A DNA stretch of 64,000 bases from Sporosarcina sp. P32b (GTDB taxonomy: Bacteria > Bacillota > Bacilli > Bacillales_A > Planococcaceae): assembly GCF_002743335.1 (NCBI RefSeq), contig NZ_PDZB01000005.1, forward strand, positions 62,001 through 126,000, in the 5' to 3' direction. The position numbers and the translations under genes were made by a program. Of the stretch, positions 16,291-26,108 are shown one piece after another. Positions within the stretch are counted from its first letter, which is position 1. Every line of letters starts with the position of its first letter. Under the pieces are notes generated by a model. It had not been told where the DNA came from and did not search any database. It saw only the letters and a program-made list of their open reading frames with translations.

Positions 16291-16926
16291 ATGGAAAAAT
16301 GTCCTAAACATGTTGTCCATTATATGCATGCGTTTTTAGATGGTGAAATCACCAATGAAGAAGAGCAGATTATGAACGAACATTTGAAGTTATGTGTTGA
16401 GTGCAGAGAAACATTTGAGGAACTAGAGCAAACCGTTACTTTATTTAAGGCTGTAGATGTAGTGGAAGCACCCACTGGTTTTGTCAATGGCGTGACTGCA
16501 AGATTGCCAAGACAGACGGTTAAGAAAGGTCCGAATAAGTGGTTACGTCAACATCCATTTATGGTGGCGGCTGCGATGTTTTTACTACTGATGAGTGCAT
16601 CTTTCTTCTCGAGTTTTGAAAATGAACAGCAGTTTTCGTTTACGAAACAGCCTAATCTGGTTGTTGAGGGAGAAACGGTTGTTGTACCGGCAGGCGAAAC
16701 AGTTGTTGGAGACCTTGTCGTGAAGAATGGGAACCTTCGAATAGAAGGAGAGGTTGATGGCGATGTCACGGTCATTAGAGGTTCTAAGTATATGGCTTCG
16801 ACTGCGGTTATAACGGGATCAAGTGAAGAAATCAATGAAATCTTTGATTGGCTGTGGTATAAGATGAAATCTGTGGCAAAGGAAATTATCCCTGCGTCGA
16901 AAGAAGAAAAGCTTGAAAATGAGTGA
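16291..16926 (+). CDS. rsiW: Anti-sigma-W factor RsiW
   Basis: RsiW holds SigW at the membrane until regulated proteolysis releases it. The 211 residues show an N-terminal zinc anti-sigma domain with HLKLCVEC (HxxxCxxC), one membrane segment (about 88-105, MVAAAMFLLLMSASFF), and an extracytoplasmic part rich in short beta repeats (VVVPAGETVVGDLVVKNGN). AGGAGG precedes the ATG. It ends at a strong terminator, so sigW-rsiW can be a two-gene unit. Confidence 0.93.
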   Translation: MEKCPKHVVHYMHAFLDGEITNEEEQIMNEHLKLCVECRETFEELEQTVTLFKAVDVVEAPTGFVNGVTARLPRQTVKKGPNKWLRQHPFMVAAAMFLLLMSASFFSSFENEQQFSFTKQPNLVVEGETVVVPAGETVVGDLVVKNGNLRIEGEVDGDVTVIRGSKYMASTAVITGSSEEINEIFDWLWYKMKSVAKEIIPASKEEKLENE

Positions 16927-16939
16927 TAAAATAAATTAC

Positions 16940-16977
16940 AAAGTGATGCGGCTTACGGGCTTATGCATCACTTTTTT
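16940..16977 (+). terminator. Terminator after rsiW
   Basis: AAAGTGATGC (16940-16949) pairs perfectly with GCATCACTTT (16965-16974), T-run to 16977. Confidence 0.88.
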
Positions 16978-17078
16978 AATTTTCACTCAGACGTACAATA
17001 CCCTTTAGTTGGGCATGTCAGTTGGGAATTATGTTATACTAAATTTATAAGAACTTTTTTAAAAGGTAGGGGAAGCAC

Positions 17079-17915
17079 ATGCCGGGTTTGGAGCAAGCAA
17101 CAACGTTAGCACCAATAGAAATACTGAAAAATATTGTGGATGTGCTTCTTGTTTGGTTCGTACTATATAAATTAATTACCATTATTAAAGGAACAAAAGC
17201 TGTCCAATTATTAAAAGGTATATTTGTGATTTTAATCGGTCGCTATATTACGGAATGGCTCGGTTTGAAGACACTTCAATGGATGATGGAAGAAGTACTG
17301 CGATTCGGTTTTTTGGCTGCAATCATTATATTCCAGCCAGAATTGCGTAGAGCGTTAGAACAGCTAGGACGGGGCAGACTCTTTGCGCGGACTGCTATGC
17401 AGGAGGAAGAAGAACGTGATCGACTAATTGAGGCATTCGTCAAATCCGTTAGTTATATGGCGAAGCGACGTATTGGTGCGTTAATCACGATTGAGAAGGA
17501 AACAGGTCTTAGTGAATATATCGAAACAGGCACCCCCATGAATTCACATATTACTTCCGAGCTTCTCATTAATATCTTCATTCCAAACACACCGCTACAT
17601 GACGGTGCAGTCATTGTGACGAAAAATCGTATTGCTGCTGCGGGTTGTTATTTACCTTTGTCGGAAAGTCCGTTTATTTCTAAAGAGCTCGGTACACGAC
17701 ATCGTGCGGCACTTGGTATCAGTGAGGTCACTGATTCGGTAACTATCATTGTTTCCGAAGAAACGGGTGCTATAAGTCTGGCTGCGGATGGGGAAATTAA
17801 CCGAAAATTAGATATCGAGGAATTTGAAAAGCTATTACGTATTTCATGGTTCGGTAACACTACAGGACAAACAGATACTTCTCTATGGAAGTGGGGGAAG
17901 AGAAAAAATGGATAA
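17079..17915 (+). CDS. cdaA: Diadenylate cyclase CdaA (DacA)
   Basis: CdaA makes cyclic di-AMP from two ATP and is the essential, membrane-bound cyclase of Firmicutes, tied to potassium and wall homeostasis. The 278-residue product has three N-terminal membrane segments (about 15-85), then a DAC domain with HDGAVIV (DGA motif) and GTRHRAALG (RHR motif). AGGGGAAG precedes the ATG. The stop overlaps the cdaR start by 8 bp. Confidence 0.96.
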   Translation: MPGLEQATTLAPIEILKNIVDVLLVWFVLYKLITIIKGTKAVQLLKGIFVILIGRYITEWLGLKTLQWMMEEVLRFGFLAAIIIFQPELRRALEQLGRGRLFARTAMQEEEERDRLIEAFVKSVSYMAKRRIGALITIEKETGLSEYIETGTPMNSHITSELLINIFIPNTPLHDGAVIVTKNRIAAAGCYLPLSESPFISKELGTRHRAALGISEVTDSVTIIVSEETGAISLAADGEINRKLDIEEFEKLLRISWFGNTTGQTDTSLWKWGKRKNG

Positions 17916-18888
17916 ATTCATGGATAGCCCCTGGTTTCTACGACTGACTGCTCTGTTTTTAGCAATTATGCTGTTTTTATCAGTAAAAGCAGAGGACCAA
18001 TCAAGTCGTAATACAATAGGCGATGTGTTTGATCTCATGCAAGACGTACCCGTAGAAGTATACTACGATACGGAAAATTTAGTAGTAACCGGAGTACCTG
18101 ACATGGTCAATATGACAATTGAAGGACCCGCCCAAATTGTACAGACTACTAAATTGCTAAAGGACTTTACATTGAAATTAGACTTGCAAAACTTGACACT
18201 TGGTGAACATAGTGTGCGTATACAAGCAGAAAATTTATCAGATAAACTGGATGTTCGGCTAGACCCTGCAACAGTTACTATCAATATTGAGGAAAAGGTA
18301 ACTCAATCATTTCGTGTTGATCCAGAGATGAATACTAGATTGCTAGCAGAAGGCTATGAAGTGAAAAGCATGGGCGTCCAACCCTCTTCAATTAATGTTA
18401 CAGGTGCGAAAAGCGTGGTGGATGCCATTAGTTTCGTAAAGGTCTCTATTGCTAGTGACGGTAGCCTAGATAAGCCTTTTGAGCAAAAGTCACGTGTTCG
18501 TGTGTTGGATCGGGACTTGAATAAGCTATCCGTTGCATTAGATCCGGAAGAAGTCACCGTCAAAGTGGATATTCAGGAATATAGTCGTGAAATTCCGTTG
18601 AAGTTGCAACAAAAGGGACAATCTCCGGATGGAATAACGATTGAAAGTGCCGTACCCGAAGTTCAATTCATTCGTATGTACGGTCCAAAGAGTTCAGTGG
18701 ACGCAATTAAAGATATTCCAGTAGAACTGGATATAGATAAAATAGATAAATCCGGGAAAGTGGAAGTAGATGTGAAAAAGCCAGAAGGAATTACTAAAGT
18801 GACACCTGCTAAATTAAAAATCCAGGTGAAGGTTTCAGGTGAAATATCCGACGTATCGAAAAAGACGGATGATACTAAAGAATCGTAA
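17908..18888 (+). CDS. cdaR: CdaA regulator CdaR (YbbR)
   Basis: CdaR binds CdaA at the outer membrane face and modulates c-di-AMP synthesis. ATG 17908 gives 326 residues with an N-terminal anchor (WFLRLTALFLAIMLFLSV, about 8-25) followed by a series of YbbR repeats, each ending in a TVxI(N)IEE or TVKVDIQEY-like strand. GGGGGAAGAG precedes the start. The open frame extends upstream to 17824 inside cdaA, but that extension only reads cdaA in another frame. Operon cdaA-cdaR-glmM. Confidence 0.94.
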   Translation: MDKFMDSPWFLRLTALFLAIMLFLSVKAEDQSSRNTIGDVFDLMQDVPVEVYYDTENLVVTGVPDMVNMTIEGPAQIVQTTKLLKDFTLKLDLQNLTLGEHSVRIQAENLSDKLDVRLDPATVTINIEEKVTQSFRVDPEMNTRLLAEGYEVKSMGVQPSSINVTGAKSVVDAISFVKVSIASDGSLDKPFEQKSRVRVLDRDLNKLSVALDPEEVTVKVDIQEYSREIPLKLQQKGQSPDGITIESAVPEVQFIRMYGPKSSVDAIKDIPVELDIDKIDKSGKVEVDVKKPEGITKVTPAKLKIQVKVSGEISDVSKKTDDTKES

Positions 18889-18940
18889 AGCACGTACCAA
18901 ACATGATCTACTAAGATAAGATCGAAAGGAAGAATACAAC

Positions 18941-20290
18941 ATGACACAGTATTTTGGAACAGATGGCGTCAGAGGTGTAGCGAACAAGGAACTTACACCT
19001 GAACTGGCATTTAAATTAGGAAGAATCGGTGGATATTTATTTACTAAAGATGTAGAAGGAAAAGCAGAAGTATTAGTAGGAAGAGATACACGGATTTCTG
19101 GTTTAATGCTTGAGAATGCGCTAATAGCAGGTCTATTATCTGTTGGCGTGGAAGTTATGAAATTAGGCGTAATCAGTACACCAGGCGTAGCCTATTTAAC
19201 ACGTGTCATGAACGCACAAGCAGGTGTGATGATTTCAGCTTCACATAATCCGGTTGAAGATAATGGAATTAAGTTTTTTGGGGAAACCGGTTTTAAACTG
19301 ACTGATGCACAGGAAGAAGAATTCGAACAGCTATTGAATGCAGAAGAAGATACATTGCCTCGTCCGGTTGGTGGGAATGTTGGAACCATTACGGAATACT
19401 TTGAAGGCGGTCAAAAGTATATTCAATACCTGAAACAAATTGTCGATGAGGACTTTGAGAATATCCATGTGGCACTTGATTGCGCACATGGTGCAACTTC
19501 GGTCTTGGCAACCCATGTTTTTGCGGACTTGGATGCAGACTTAACCACAATGGGTGCTTCTCCAAATGGCTTGAACATTAATGATGGTGTTGGGTCTACA
19601 CACCCCGAAGCACTTGCAGCACTTGTAGTAGAAAAAAGTGCTGATATCGGTTTAGCATTTGATGGTGATGGAGATCGTCTCATCGCTGTTGATGAAAAAG
19701 GAAACATTGTTGACGGTGACCAAATTATGTTCATTGTTGCTCGATATTTACATAGCAAGGGCAGATTAAAATCAGATACTATTGTCTCTACTGTGATGAG
19801 TAATCTGGGCTTCTATAAAGCTCTAGAAGAATTCGGCATGAAGAGTGTTCAAACAGCTGTAGGGGATCGGTACGTCGTAGAAGAGATGCGTAAAAATCAT
19901 TATAATCTTGGTGGAGAGCAATCAGGTCACATTATTTTCATGGATTATAATACAACAGGCGATGGCTTACTGACAGCATTGCAACTCGTCAATATCATGC
20001 AGCAAACAGGTAAAAAACTTTCGGAATTAGCTAGTGAAATGAAAGTGTATCCGCAAAAATTAACTAATATTCGTGTAATGGATAAATATGCGGTAATGGA
20101 TAATATGCGTATCGTTGGAGTTATTAATGAAGTAGAGAAAGAAATGAACGGCCAGGGAAGAGTTCTTGTACGACCTTCGGGTACGGAGCCACTCGTCCGT
20201 GTAATGGTCGAATCTGAAACCGAAGCACAATGTGCAGACTATGCAGATCGAATTTCACAAGTAGTGAAAGAAGAAATGGGTCTAGAGTAA
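18941..20290 (+). CDS. glmM: Phosphoglucosamine mutase GlmM
   Basis: GlmM converts glucosamine-6-phosphate to glucosamine-1-phosphate for UDP-GlcNAc and peptidoglycan synthesis; in Bacillota it also binds and inhibits CdaA. The 449 residues are full length, with [12 protein letters not shown], the phosphoserine loop [17 protein letters not shown], the metal loop DGDGDR, and the sugar loop GGEQSGH, ending [16 protein letters not shown] follows AAAGGAAG. glmS, usually next in Bacillus, is absent; a terminator and a signalling cluster follow instead. Confidence 0.97.
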   Translation: MTQYFGTDGVRGVANKELTPELAFKLGRIGGYLFTKDVEGKAEVLVGRDTRISGLMLENALIAGLLSVGVEVMKLGVISTPGVAYLTRVMNAQAGVMISASHNPVEDNGIKFFGETGFKLTDAQEEEFEQLLNAEEDTLPRPVGGNVGTITEYFEGGQKYIQYLKQIVDEDFENIHVALDCAHGATSVLATHVFADLDADLTTMGASPNGLNINDGVGSTHPEALAALVVEKSADIGLAFDGDGDRLIAVDEKGNIVDGDQIMFIVARYLHSKGRLKSDTIVSTVMSNLGFYKALEEFGMKSVQTAVGDRYVVEEMRKNHYNLGGEQSGHIIFMDYNTTGDGLLTALQLVNIMQQTGKKLSELASEMKVYPQKLTNIRVMDKYAVMDNMRIVGVINEVEKEMNGQGRVLVRPSGTEPLVRVMVESETEAQCADYADRISQVVKEEMGLE

Positions 20291-20300
20291 ATATATTGTT

Positions 20301-20341
20301 GAGCTGGTAATAGGGAATTCTATATTACCAGCTCTCTTTTT
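20301..20341 (+). terminator. Terminator after glmM
   Basis: GAGCTGGTAAT (20301-20311) pairs perfectly with ATTACCAGCTC (20324-20334), then TCTTTTT. Confidence 0.9.
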
Positions 20342-20415
20342 GTAGAAGTAGAATACCGGGGAATCAGAAGTACAGGCCGAAATGGGAATGCTTCCGCTGA
20401 ACGGAGAGGAAAACA

Positions 20416-22035
20416 GTGAGTCAAAAAAAATATCAGAATATGCTTGCACAACGAACAGAGAATATCTTTGAAGAGTGGAAAGCGCGTGGTAGTTTAACGG
20501 AAAGAGAGTTGTATTATTTTCTTCATAAATTGAAGGGAACGTCTGGGACAATCGGGTTGCAACAGTTGTCTCTCTTTTGTGCGTCACAATTAGAGATTCT
20601 AACATCTTCCAACGATCAGAAAATACCCGTTTCTTCATTAGAAAATTTGAAGAATCGTATTCGTTCGCATTTTGATGATACCATTACTGTGAAAAAAGAA
20701 GAATTTCAATTACCGGATAGTTACGTCAACCGTCTTGATCAAGAGACATTCGTTCTAATTATTGATCAAGACTTAGAATTTGTATCCAATTTAAAGGAGT
20801 TGCTCGAGAAGCTTGGAGCTCAAGTAATTATTTCATTAAATGGGAAGCGCGGAATTGAACAATTTTACTCTATGAGACCAAGTATTGTCATCATAGATGC
20901 GAAGTTGCCTGATATGACAGGTTTTGAAGTACTTGATCAAATTGCAGAACCCGCGCGGCAAAAAAATACGACTTTAGCTATCTCGAGTGAAGAGGTTACA
21001 AAAGAAATTCTAATTGAAACATATCGTAGAGGGGCCATGGATTTAATACCTAAACCTTTTGATTTGGATGTCTTTTTCCCTTATTTATTCAATAGACAAA
21101 TGAGTCAACATGCGGTCAGTAGCAGTATGATTACAGATAGTTTGACGGGTGTAGGTAATCGACGCTACTTCGACGAGACTATTAATACATTGGCTAAAAA
21201 AGCCGATCAATCCGAAGTGATTTTCTCACTGGTCATAATAGATTTGGATCACTTTAAACAAGTAAATGATCTGTATGGACATCCTGTCGGCGATGAAGTT
21301 CTAAGGAAGTTCGGTGAAATCATTAAAGAAGAAAAACGTGAAGGTGATTACGTATTCCGCTATGGTGGGGAAGAGTTTGCTTTATTATTTGATACAATCA
21401 AAGCAGAAGATACTGTGCATGCCGTCGATCGCATTCGGGAAAAATTTAATGACACTATATTCACTTCTAATGAAGAGACGTTCCAAGTAACCTTCTCCGC
21501 GGGCAGTGCGACATATAAGGGGAATACTGCAAACTTGATATCTGCAGCTGACCAGGCTCTTTACGAAGCAAAGCGTTCAGGGCGAAATCAAACTGTAATT
21601 TACGACCAGAGAAAACGGGTAGTGAAGAGAAAGTTGATTGTCATTATTGTAGATGACGACTCATTCATTAGGCAGATCCTTCAGCAAACGTTGATGGAGT
21701 TAAAGTCCTCGGACATTGATATTACAGTGAAGACGTATGCTGACGGCCCTTCGTTTCTGGAAGATGACTGGTACAGCCCAGACGCATATTTCATCGTACT
21801 ACTTGATGGTGTCATGCCAAAAATGGATGGTCTAGAAGTATTAAGTCGATTAAAGAGCGACCATGCTAAAACAAACGTCACAGTATCCATGATGACAGCT
21901 AGAAAAAGTGCAAATGATATTAAAGCAGCTCTTTGGCTTGGAGCAGATGACTATATTATTAAACCATTTCAACCATCAGAAGTCCTCGGAAGAATTGATA
22001 AATTAGCTAATCGTTTATTTGATAAAAGAGAATAG
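20416..22035 (+). CDS. Hpt-REC-GGDEF-REC phosphorelay diguanylate cyclase
   Basis: A 539-residue cytosolic protein. The N-terminus is an Hpt domain (about 1-90; FLHKLKGTSG with the phospho-accepting His 37). A first receiver follows (about 110-230; acceptor Asp 161 in VIIDAKLPDMTG), then an active-looking GGDEF domain with RYGGEEFALLF (317-321), then a second receiver (about 410-535; Asp 464 in LLDGVMPKMDG and a TAR then KPF motif). It should make c-di-GMP under phosphorelay control. GTG start after GGAGAGG. It pairs with the lone receiver 6-15 bp downstream and, by inference, with the hybrid kinase converging on it. Confidence 0.92.
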   Translation: MSQKKYQNMLAQRTENIFEEWKARGSLTERELYYFLHKLKGTSGTIGLQQLSLFCASQLEILTSSNDQKIPVSSLENLKNRIRSHFDDTITVKKEEFQLPDSYVNRLDQETFVLIIDQDLEFVSNLKELLEKLGAQVIISLNGKRGIEQFYSMRPSIVIIDAKLPDMTGFEVLDQIAEPARQKNTTLAISSEEVTKEILIETYRRGAMDLIPKPFDLDVFFPYLFNRQMSQHAVSSSMITDSLTGVGNRRYFDETINTLAKKADQSEVIFSLVIIDLDHFKQVNDLYGHPVGDEVLRKFGEIIKEEKREGDYVFRYGGEEFALLFDTIKAEDTVHAVDRIREKFNDTIFTSNEETFQVTFSAGSATYKGNTANLISAADQALYEAKRSGRNQTVIYDQRKRVVKRKLIVIIVDDDSFIRQILQQTLMELKSSDIDITVKTYADGPSFLEDDWYSPDAYFIVLLDGVMPKMDGLEVLSRLKSDHAKTNVTVSMMTARKSANDIKAALWLGADDYIIKPFQPSEVLGRIDKLANRLFDKRE

Positions 22036-22050
22036 AAGGAGGTGCCCACT

Positions 22051-22416
22051 TTGACTCATATAGGAAAAAAAGTGTTAGTTGTAGACGATGAAGATATTTT
22101 ACGCATGTTGCTCACGGACACTTTGGAATTTGAAGGGTTTCAAGTAGAAGAAGCAGAAGATGGGGTAGAAGCTTTGGAAAAAATTCAAAGAAATTCATAT
22201 GACGCCATTCTTTTAGATTATATGATGCCACGTATGACGGGGTTAGAATTATTGGAACGTCTACAATCGTTACAACTAACAACACCTATCATTATGCTTA
22301 CTGCGAAGGCACAGCAAGCGGATCAGGATACTGCTTTAGCCAAAGGGGCCTCTTACTTTGTACCCAAACCATTTAGCCCGAGTGAATTAGTAGAATTAGT
22401 TAAGTCGCTATTTTAA
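22051..22416 (+). CDS. Single-domain response regulator (CheY/Spo0F-like)
   Basis: A 121-residue lone receiver: VLVVDDED acidic pair, acceptor Asp 56 in LLDYMMPRMTG, the switch Thr in IIMLTAKAQ, and KPFSP Lys. No output domain. TTG 22051 is chosen since AAGGAGGTG ends 8 bp before it; an in-frame GTG at 22042 overlaps the Shine-Dalgarno site. It probably shuttles phosphate between the hybrid kinase and the Hpt protein encoded next door, as Spo0F does, but this is inference. Confidence 0.9.
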   Translation: MTHIGKKVLVVDDEDILRMLLTDTLEFEGFQVEEAEDGVEALEKIQRNSYDAILLDYMMPRMTGLELLERLQSLQLTTPIIMLTAKAQQADQDTALAKGASYFVPKPFSPSELVELVKSLF

Positions 22417-22431
22417 TTACAGTACATAACT

Positions 22432-22473
22432 AAAAAAGAACGTCCTCTCCGTAAGGAAAAGGACGTTCTTTTT
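22432..22473. terminator. Bidirectional terminator between the regulator and kinase genes
   Basis: AAAAAGAACGTCCT pairs with AGGACGTTCTTTTT (ends 22446 and 22460 inside), A/T runs on both sides serving both strands. Confidence 0.9.
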
Positions 22474-25300
22474 AGTTGTTCTCTGGATATAAAATCAGTC
22501 CATCAGATCGTTCTATTGTTTCCATAATAATGGATGATAAATCGCTAAGAGGATAAGGCTTCGTCAAATACTCACTAATATGGAACTTTTTCATCAGTAA
22601 CGGTTCTTTTTCCAATGAAGAAGATATAACGATCGGGATTGATTTAGTTTTAGTATGTTCTTTCATTTGGCTAATTAGATCCCAACCGTTTTCACCTTCT
22701 TCTAGCATAAGGTCGACGACGACTGCAGCCGGTTGTAGTTTTTCAATACATACAAATGCTTTGTTTACTTTGGAATGATGAATGACTGAAAATCCATTGC
22801 TTGCTAACTCTTCTCCTAGTAATAATGAAATATTCACATCATCTTCTACTATGACAATTAAAGGTTTGTCGTAGTCAATCTTTTCTATTGGCAACTGCTG
22901 TTTCAAAGGAAGGGAGAAGAAGATTGTCGTCCCTACGTTTTCTTCAGAACTTACCCAAATCTGTCCGTTATGGTCTTGTATAATCTCCTTACATATAGAT
23001 AAACCTAGACCGGTACCGCCAATTTTTCTACTATAACTATTATCGAATCTATAAAATTTCTCAAATAGATGTCCAATAGTATCTGAAGGGATGCCAATCC
23101 CTTCATCCGCTATGGAAACGACAATTGCGTCTTGTTGATTTAACAGCGTAATATTGACATTTCCACCTTCAGGAGAAAACTTAATAGCATTTCCAATTAA
23201 ATTCATGAATACTTGCAGTACACGATCATAATCCGCTCTGACTATAGATGAATATGTGAGATCTTGAATCTTTAAAGTATGGCGAGGGGATTGTATTCTC
23301 AAATAGGATACAGCCTTTTCAGCTACTGTATTAACCGATACATCTTCTATTGAATATGATTGACGCCCTGATTCCATCCGCTGTAAATCTAAGAAGTCAT
23401 TGATAAGGGCGGTCAATCGGTTTGCTTCGCTGTGAATAGTTTCAAGATAGCGTTTTTGGCGTTGCTCATCCATATCTTTATTCAGTAAAAGCTCAGAGAA
23501 TCCGAGTATACTTGATAAAGGAGTTCGTAACTCGTGACTGACAGTCGACACCAATTCTGTTTTCATTTTATTGACTTCGTGTTCATGCGTTATATCACGG
23601 TGTACGAAAATCGTACCCACTTTTTCTTGTTGAATAATAATTGGGACACTATACACATTCATAACCCGAGACTTTTTAGAAGGCAATGATAGTGTATAGT
23701 GGTTATTTATGAATTCCGTGGATTCGGATCGGATTGCCTCATCAAGAAATGCTTTGTATTGAACAGGGTCATTAATTTGCTTCAGGAAATACTCTGTCCA
23801 CTCTTCTCTTGGCCATGCCTTATGTTCCGTTTCCGGTTCCATGCCAAGTAAATCAAATAAGGCTGTATTATACTTATCGCCTTCACTTGTATTTGAAACG
23901 AAACGAATTCCTTCATTAATGTTATCCAAGATATTCTGATTCAATTGACGTTCATGACTAATGAGTTCGTATTGCTCAATCCGGTCCACCGCAATCGCAA
24001 TTCGCTTAAGCAAACCGTATAAATCTTTTTGGTCGTCATCCGTAAACGGCTTGCCGATACGCGAGAGAACGGAAACGACACTTAATTCGTTAGCGACATT
24101 GTAGATACCTGTCACAAAATCATAGACATACGTAGTACTGTCAGCTATTCCTTTTTCATATACTGCTTCTCGTTTGATGATAAAATAGGGCTCTGTTTCA
24201 AGTCGGATTTTTATATAATCTAGCCGTTCTTGTTTAATTTCATTGAAAAACTGTTGTGAAATACCTTTCAACGTATGAATTTCACTTTTAGGAAGCCAAA
24301 GAAAACTTAAATCGGATTGATAGATTTTATTTAAATAGTCGGAAGTTTGGTCGCATACTTCTTGCTTATCCAACGAGAATGATAAAATATGACTCAAACC
24401 GTTGTAACGTTCTAAACGAATACGGGTAAATCGAGCTTCAGATAAAGCGAATTCCATTTTAGTCTGGCGATTGAATAATTCATCTTGCTGTGTAATCAAC
24501 TCTTCATTTTGGGCAAGAAGCTCTTGCTCATTCATTTGTATACGTTCCATCATTTTATGAATGGATTGCGAGAGAGCACCGATTTCATTCTCTGACTGAA
24601 TAGGCTGGAATAAGACGGTGCCTTCTGTTTCATACTGATCTGCTGCACGCGTGATATCCTCTACCGGCTTAACCACCCGGTTGATAACGTTCCAAACCAT
24701 ATAGATTGGAATAAGCAAGAAGGTAAAGCCGAAGATGGTGATAATCAAAAAGAATGCTTTAGTTTGTTGCATCGTATTATCGTATGCGAGTTTCATCTTT
24801 TCCTTTGAAGAATCTTCGTATTCATTAGCATATTTAAGGAAACTGTTGACGGTTAGGTTGGTACCACTCTTTGCCAATTCCTGTAATCCATCATAATCAT
24901 CATCTTCAACAAAATGAATCGCTTTTGGAAGGGTGACATTTTCGTATTCCATCAAGAAGTTATCGATTTCGTCAATGATTTGCTGTTCATCTGCATTTAG
25001 TGGAAGAGATTTAAATTCACTGGAATAAGAATGTATGTCTTCGATTGCTTGATAAGCAAAGTTTAGTTCTTCCTCTATTTGAAAAGCGTAGTAACCACGT
25101 ATCCGAAAGAATAGATCTTGAATCGAATCGGATATTTCTTCAATCAATTCCGATTTATTTATTGAATCTTGCTGTAGATCTTCTAGTTCGTCCCAAGAGC
25201 TACTAGCATAGAAATACATACTACCCATTCCGATGATCGCGATGACTATTGATACGATAAATACTTTTATGTATTGTTGGCGAATTCCTTTTTTCTGCAC
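22472..25300 (-). CDS. Membrane hybrid sensor histidine kinase
   Basis: About 942 residues: a membrane segment near 15-35, an extracytoplasmic helical sensor of about 140 residues (four-helix-bundle type with coiled pairs), a second membrane segment near 180-200, HAMP, a coiled coil, a GAF-like region, a PAS domain, HisKA with TVSHELRTPLSS (His near 588), HATPase_c (GTGLGLSICKEII) and a C-terminal receiver (IVEDDVN; acceptor in VVDLMLEEG). The GTG at 25300 lies about 10 bp after AAGGGG; an in-frame start at 25321 is possible. It converges on the Hpt-REC-GGDEF-REC and REC genes, its likely partners. Confidence 0.88.
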   Translation of the reverse strand: MQKKGIRQQYIKVFIVSIVIAIIGMGSMYFYASSSWDELEDLQQDSINKSELIEEISDSIQDLFFRIRGYYAFQIEEELNFAYQAIEDIHSYSSEFKSLPLNADEQQIIDEIDNFLMEYENVTLPKAIHFVEDDDYDGLQELAKSGTNLTVNSFLKYANEYEDSSKEKMKLAYDNTMQQTKAFFLIITIFGFTFLLIPIYMVWNVINRVVKPVEDITRAADQYETEGTVLFQPIQSENEIGALSQSIHKMMERIQMNEQELLAQNEELITQQDELFNRQTKMEFALSEARFTRIRLERYNGLSHILSFSLDKQEVCDQTSDYLNKIYQSDLSFLWLPKSEIHTLKGISQQFFNEIKQERLDYIKIRLETEPYFIIKREAVYEKGIADSTTYVYDFVTGIYNVANELSVVSVLSRIGKPFTDDDQKDLYGLLKRIAIAVDRIEQYELISHERQLNQNILDNINEGIRFVSNTSEGDKYNTALFDLLGMEPETEHKAWPREEWTEYFLKQINDPVQYKAFLDEAIRSESTEFINNHYTLSLPSKKSRVMNVYSVPIIIQQEKVGTIFVHRDITHEHEVNKMKTELVSTVSHELRTPLSSILGFSELLLNKDMDEQRQKRYLETIHSEANRLTALINDFLDLQRMESGRQSYSIEDVSVNTVAEKAVSYLRIQSPRHTLKIQDLTYSSIVRADYDRVLQVFMNLIGNAIKFSPEGGNVNITLLNQQDAIVVSIADEGIGIPSDTIGHLFEKFYRFDNSYSRKIGGTGLGLSICKEIIQDHNGQIWVSSEENVGTTIFFSLPLKQQLPIEKIDYDKPLIVIVEDDVNISLLLGEELASNGFSVIHHSKVNKAFVCIEKLQPAAVVVDLMLEEGENGWDLISQMKEHTKTKSIPIVISSSLEKEPLLMKKFHISEYLTKPYPLSDLSSIIMETIERSDGLILYPENN

Positions 25301-25484
25301 GACCCGATTGCCCCTTCCCACTTTCGCAACTACTCCTATTCTACCATTTTGACATGTTATATACAGATAGAATTTTCTGTTAAGAAATTTTTTTTTTTGA
25401 GATGTGATAGGTCAAAAACATTATGTATGAAGACTAGCCAAAAGTAAATGATAGTTGAGGTGGTAATCATAGAAGTCAGTAGAG

Positions 25485-25526
25485 AAAAAAGAGGACAAGC
25501 CGATAATTTAATAGGCTTGTCCTCTA
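25485..25526 (-). terminator. Terminator of ytoQ
   Basis: AGAGGACAAGCC (25491-25502) pairs perfectly with GGCTTGTCCTCT (25515-25526). The T-run is on the minus strand. The remaining 190 bp up to the kinase start hold nothing else I can support. Confidence 0.85.
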
Positions 25527-25543
25527 GCGAGTCAATGACATAG

Positions 25544-25984
25544 TTACTCGAAAATATACTTTAATGCTAAAACTGCTTGATCTACCGATTCTACCGTAAC
25601 ATGTGCTTTACGGGATAGTTCTTTTAATGGGTGGTGATGATTTTCCTGACGAATCAGAATGAGTGGTTTCCCGAAAGCGACTGCTGCGCTGGCATCCATC
25701 GCAGTATTCCATTGTTTGTACTGTTCACCAAATAATGCAATGACGACATCTGATTTTTTCATTAATAGTTCTGTTCGTAAGTTGTTGAGGCTTGAAGCTG
25801 CGGCATCTTTAAAGATTTTATCCGGTTGTTGTCCAAGAATTTCTTCTCCGATGTTGTCTGAACGGTCATGGTCTTCCATGGGTCCGACAAAATCTACCGG
25901 TAATTGTAGATCCTTTGCTTGTTGTTTGACTTCATCTCGCCAAGACGTGTGAATTTCCCCAGCTAGGTATACTGTTAATCGCAT
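25544..25984 (-). CDS. ytoQ: YtoQ family protein
   Basis: A 146-residue protein with MRLTVYLAGEIHTSWRDEV and SDVVIALFGEQYKQWNTAMDASAA, the YtoQ family. It has a nucleoside 2-deoxyribosyltransferase-like fold, but no established function. ATG 25984 follows AGGAGGGG; the open frame extends upstream but without a ribosome site. It is monocistronic and divergent from ywbE. Confidence 0.88.
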   Translation of the reverse strand: MRLTVYLAGEIHTSWRDEVKQQAKDLQLPVDFVGPMEDHDRSDNIGEEILGQQPDKIFKDAAASSLNNLRTELLMKKSDVVIALFGEQYKQWNTAMDASAAVAFGKPLILIRQENHHHPLKELSRKAHVTVESVDQAVLALKYIFE

Positions 25985-26108
25985 GAAAACCCCTCCTAGT
26001 TTGATATTCTTTATTGTACCATGCATCCGATCTTGCTTCATCCGATGTACTGGGGGAGAAAGAGTTCATGAATATGGTACACTGAATAAAAAGAGGAGAG
26101 ATGAGTAT

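Noticed and set aside
25459-25550. 27-codon GTG frame after a GAGG site between ytoQ and the kinase gene
   Set aside because: It overlaps the ytoQ terminator stem and codes for nothing recognisable.
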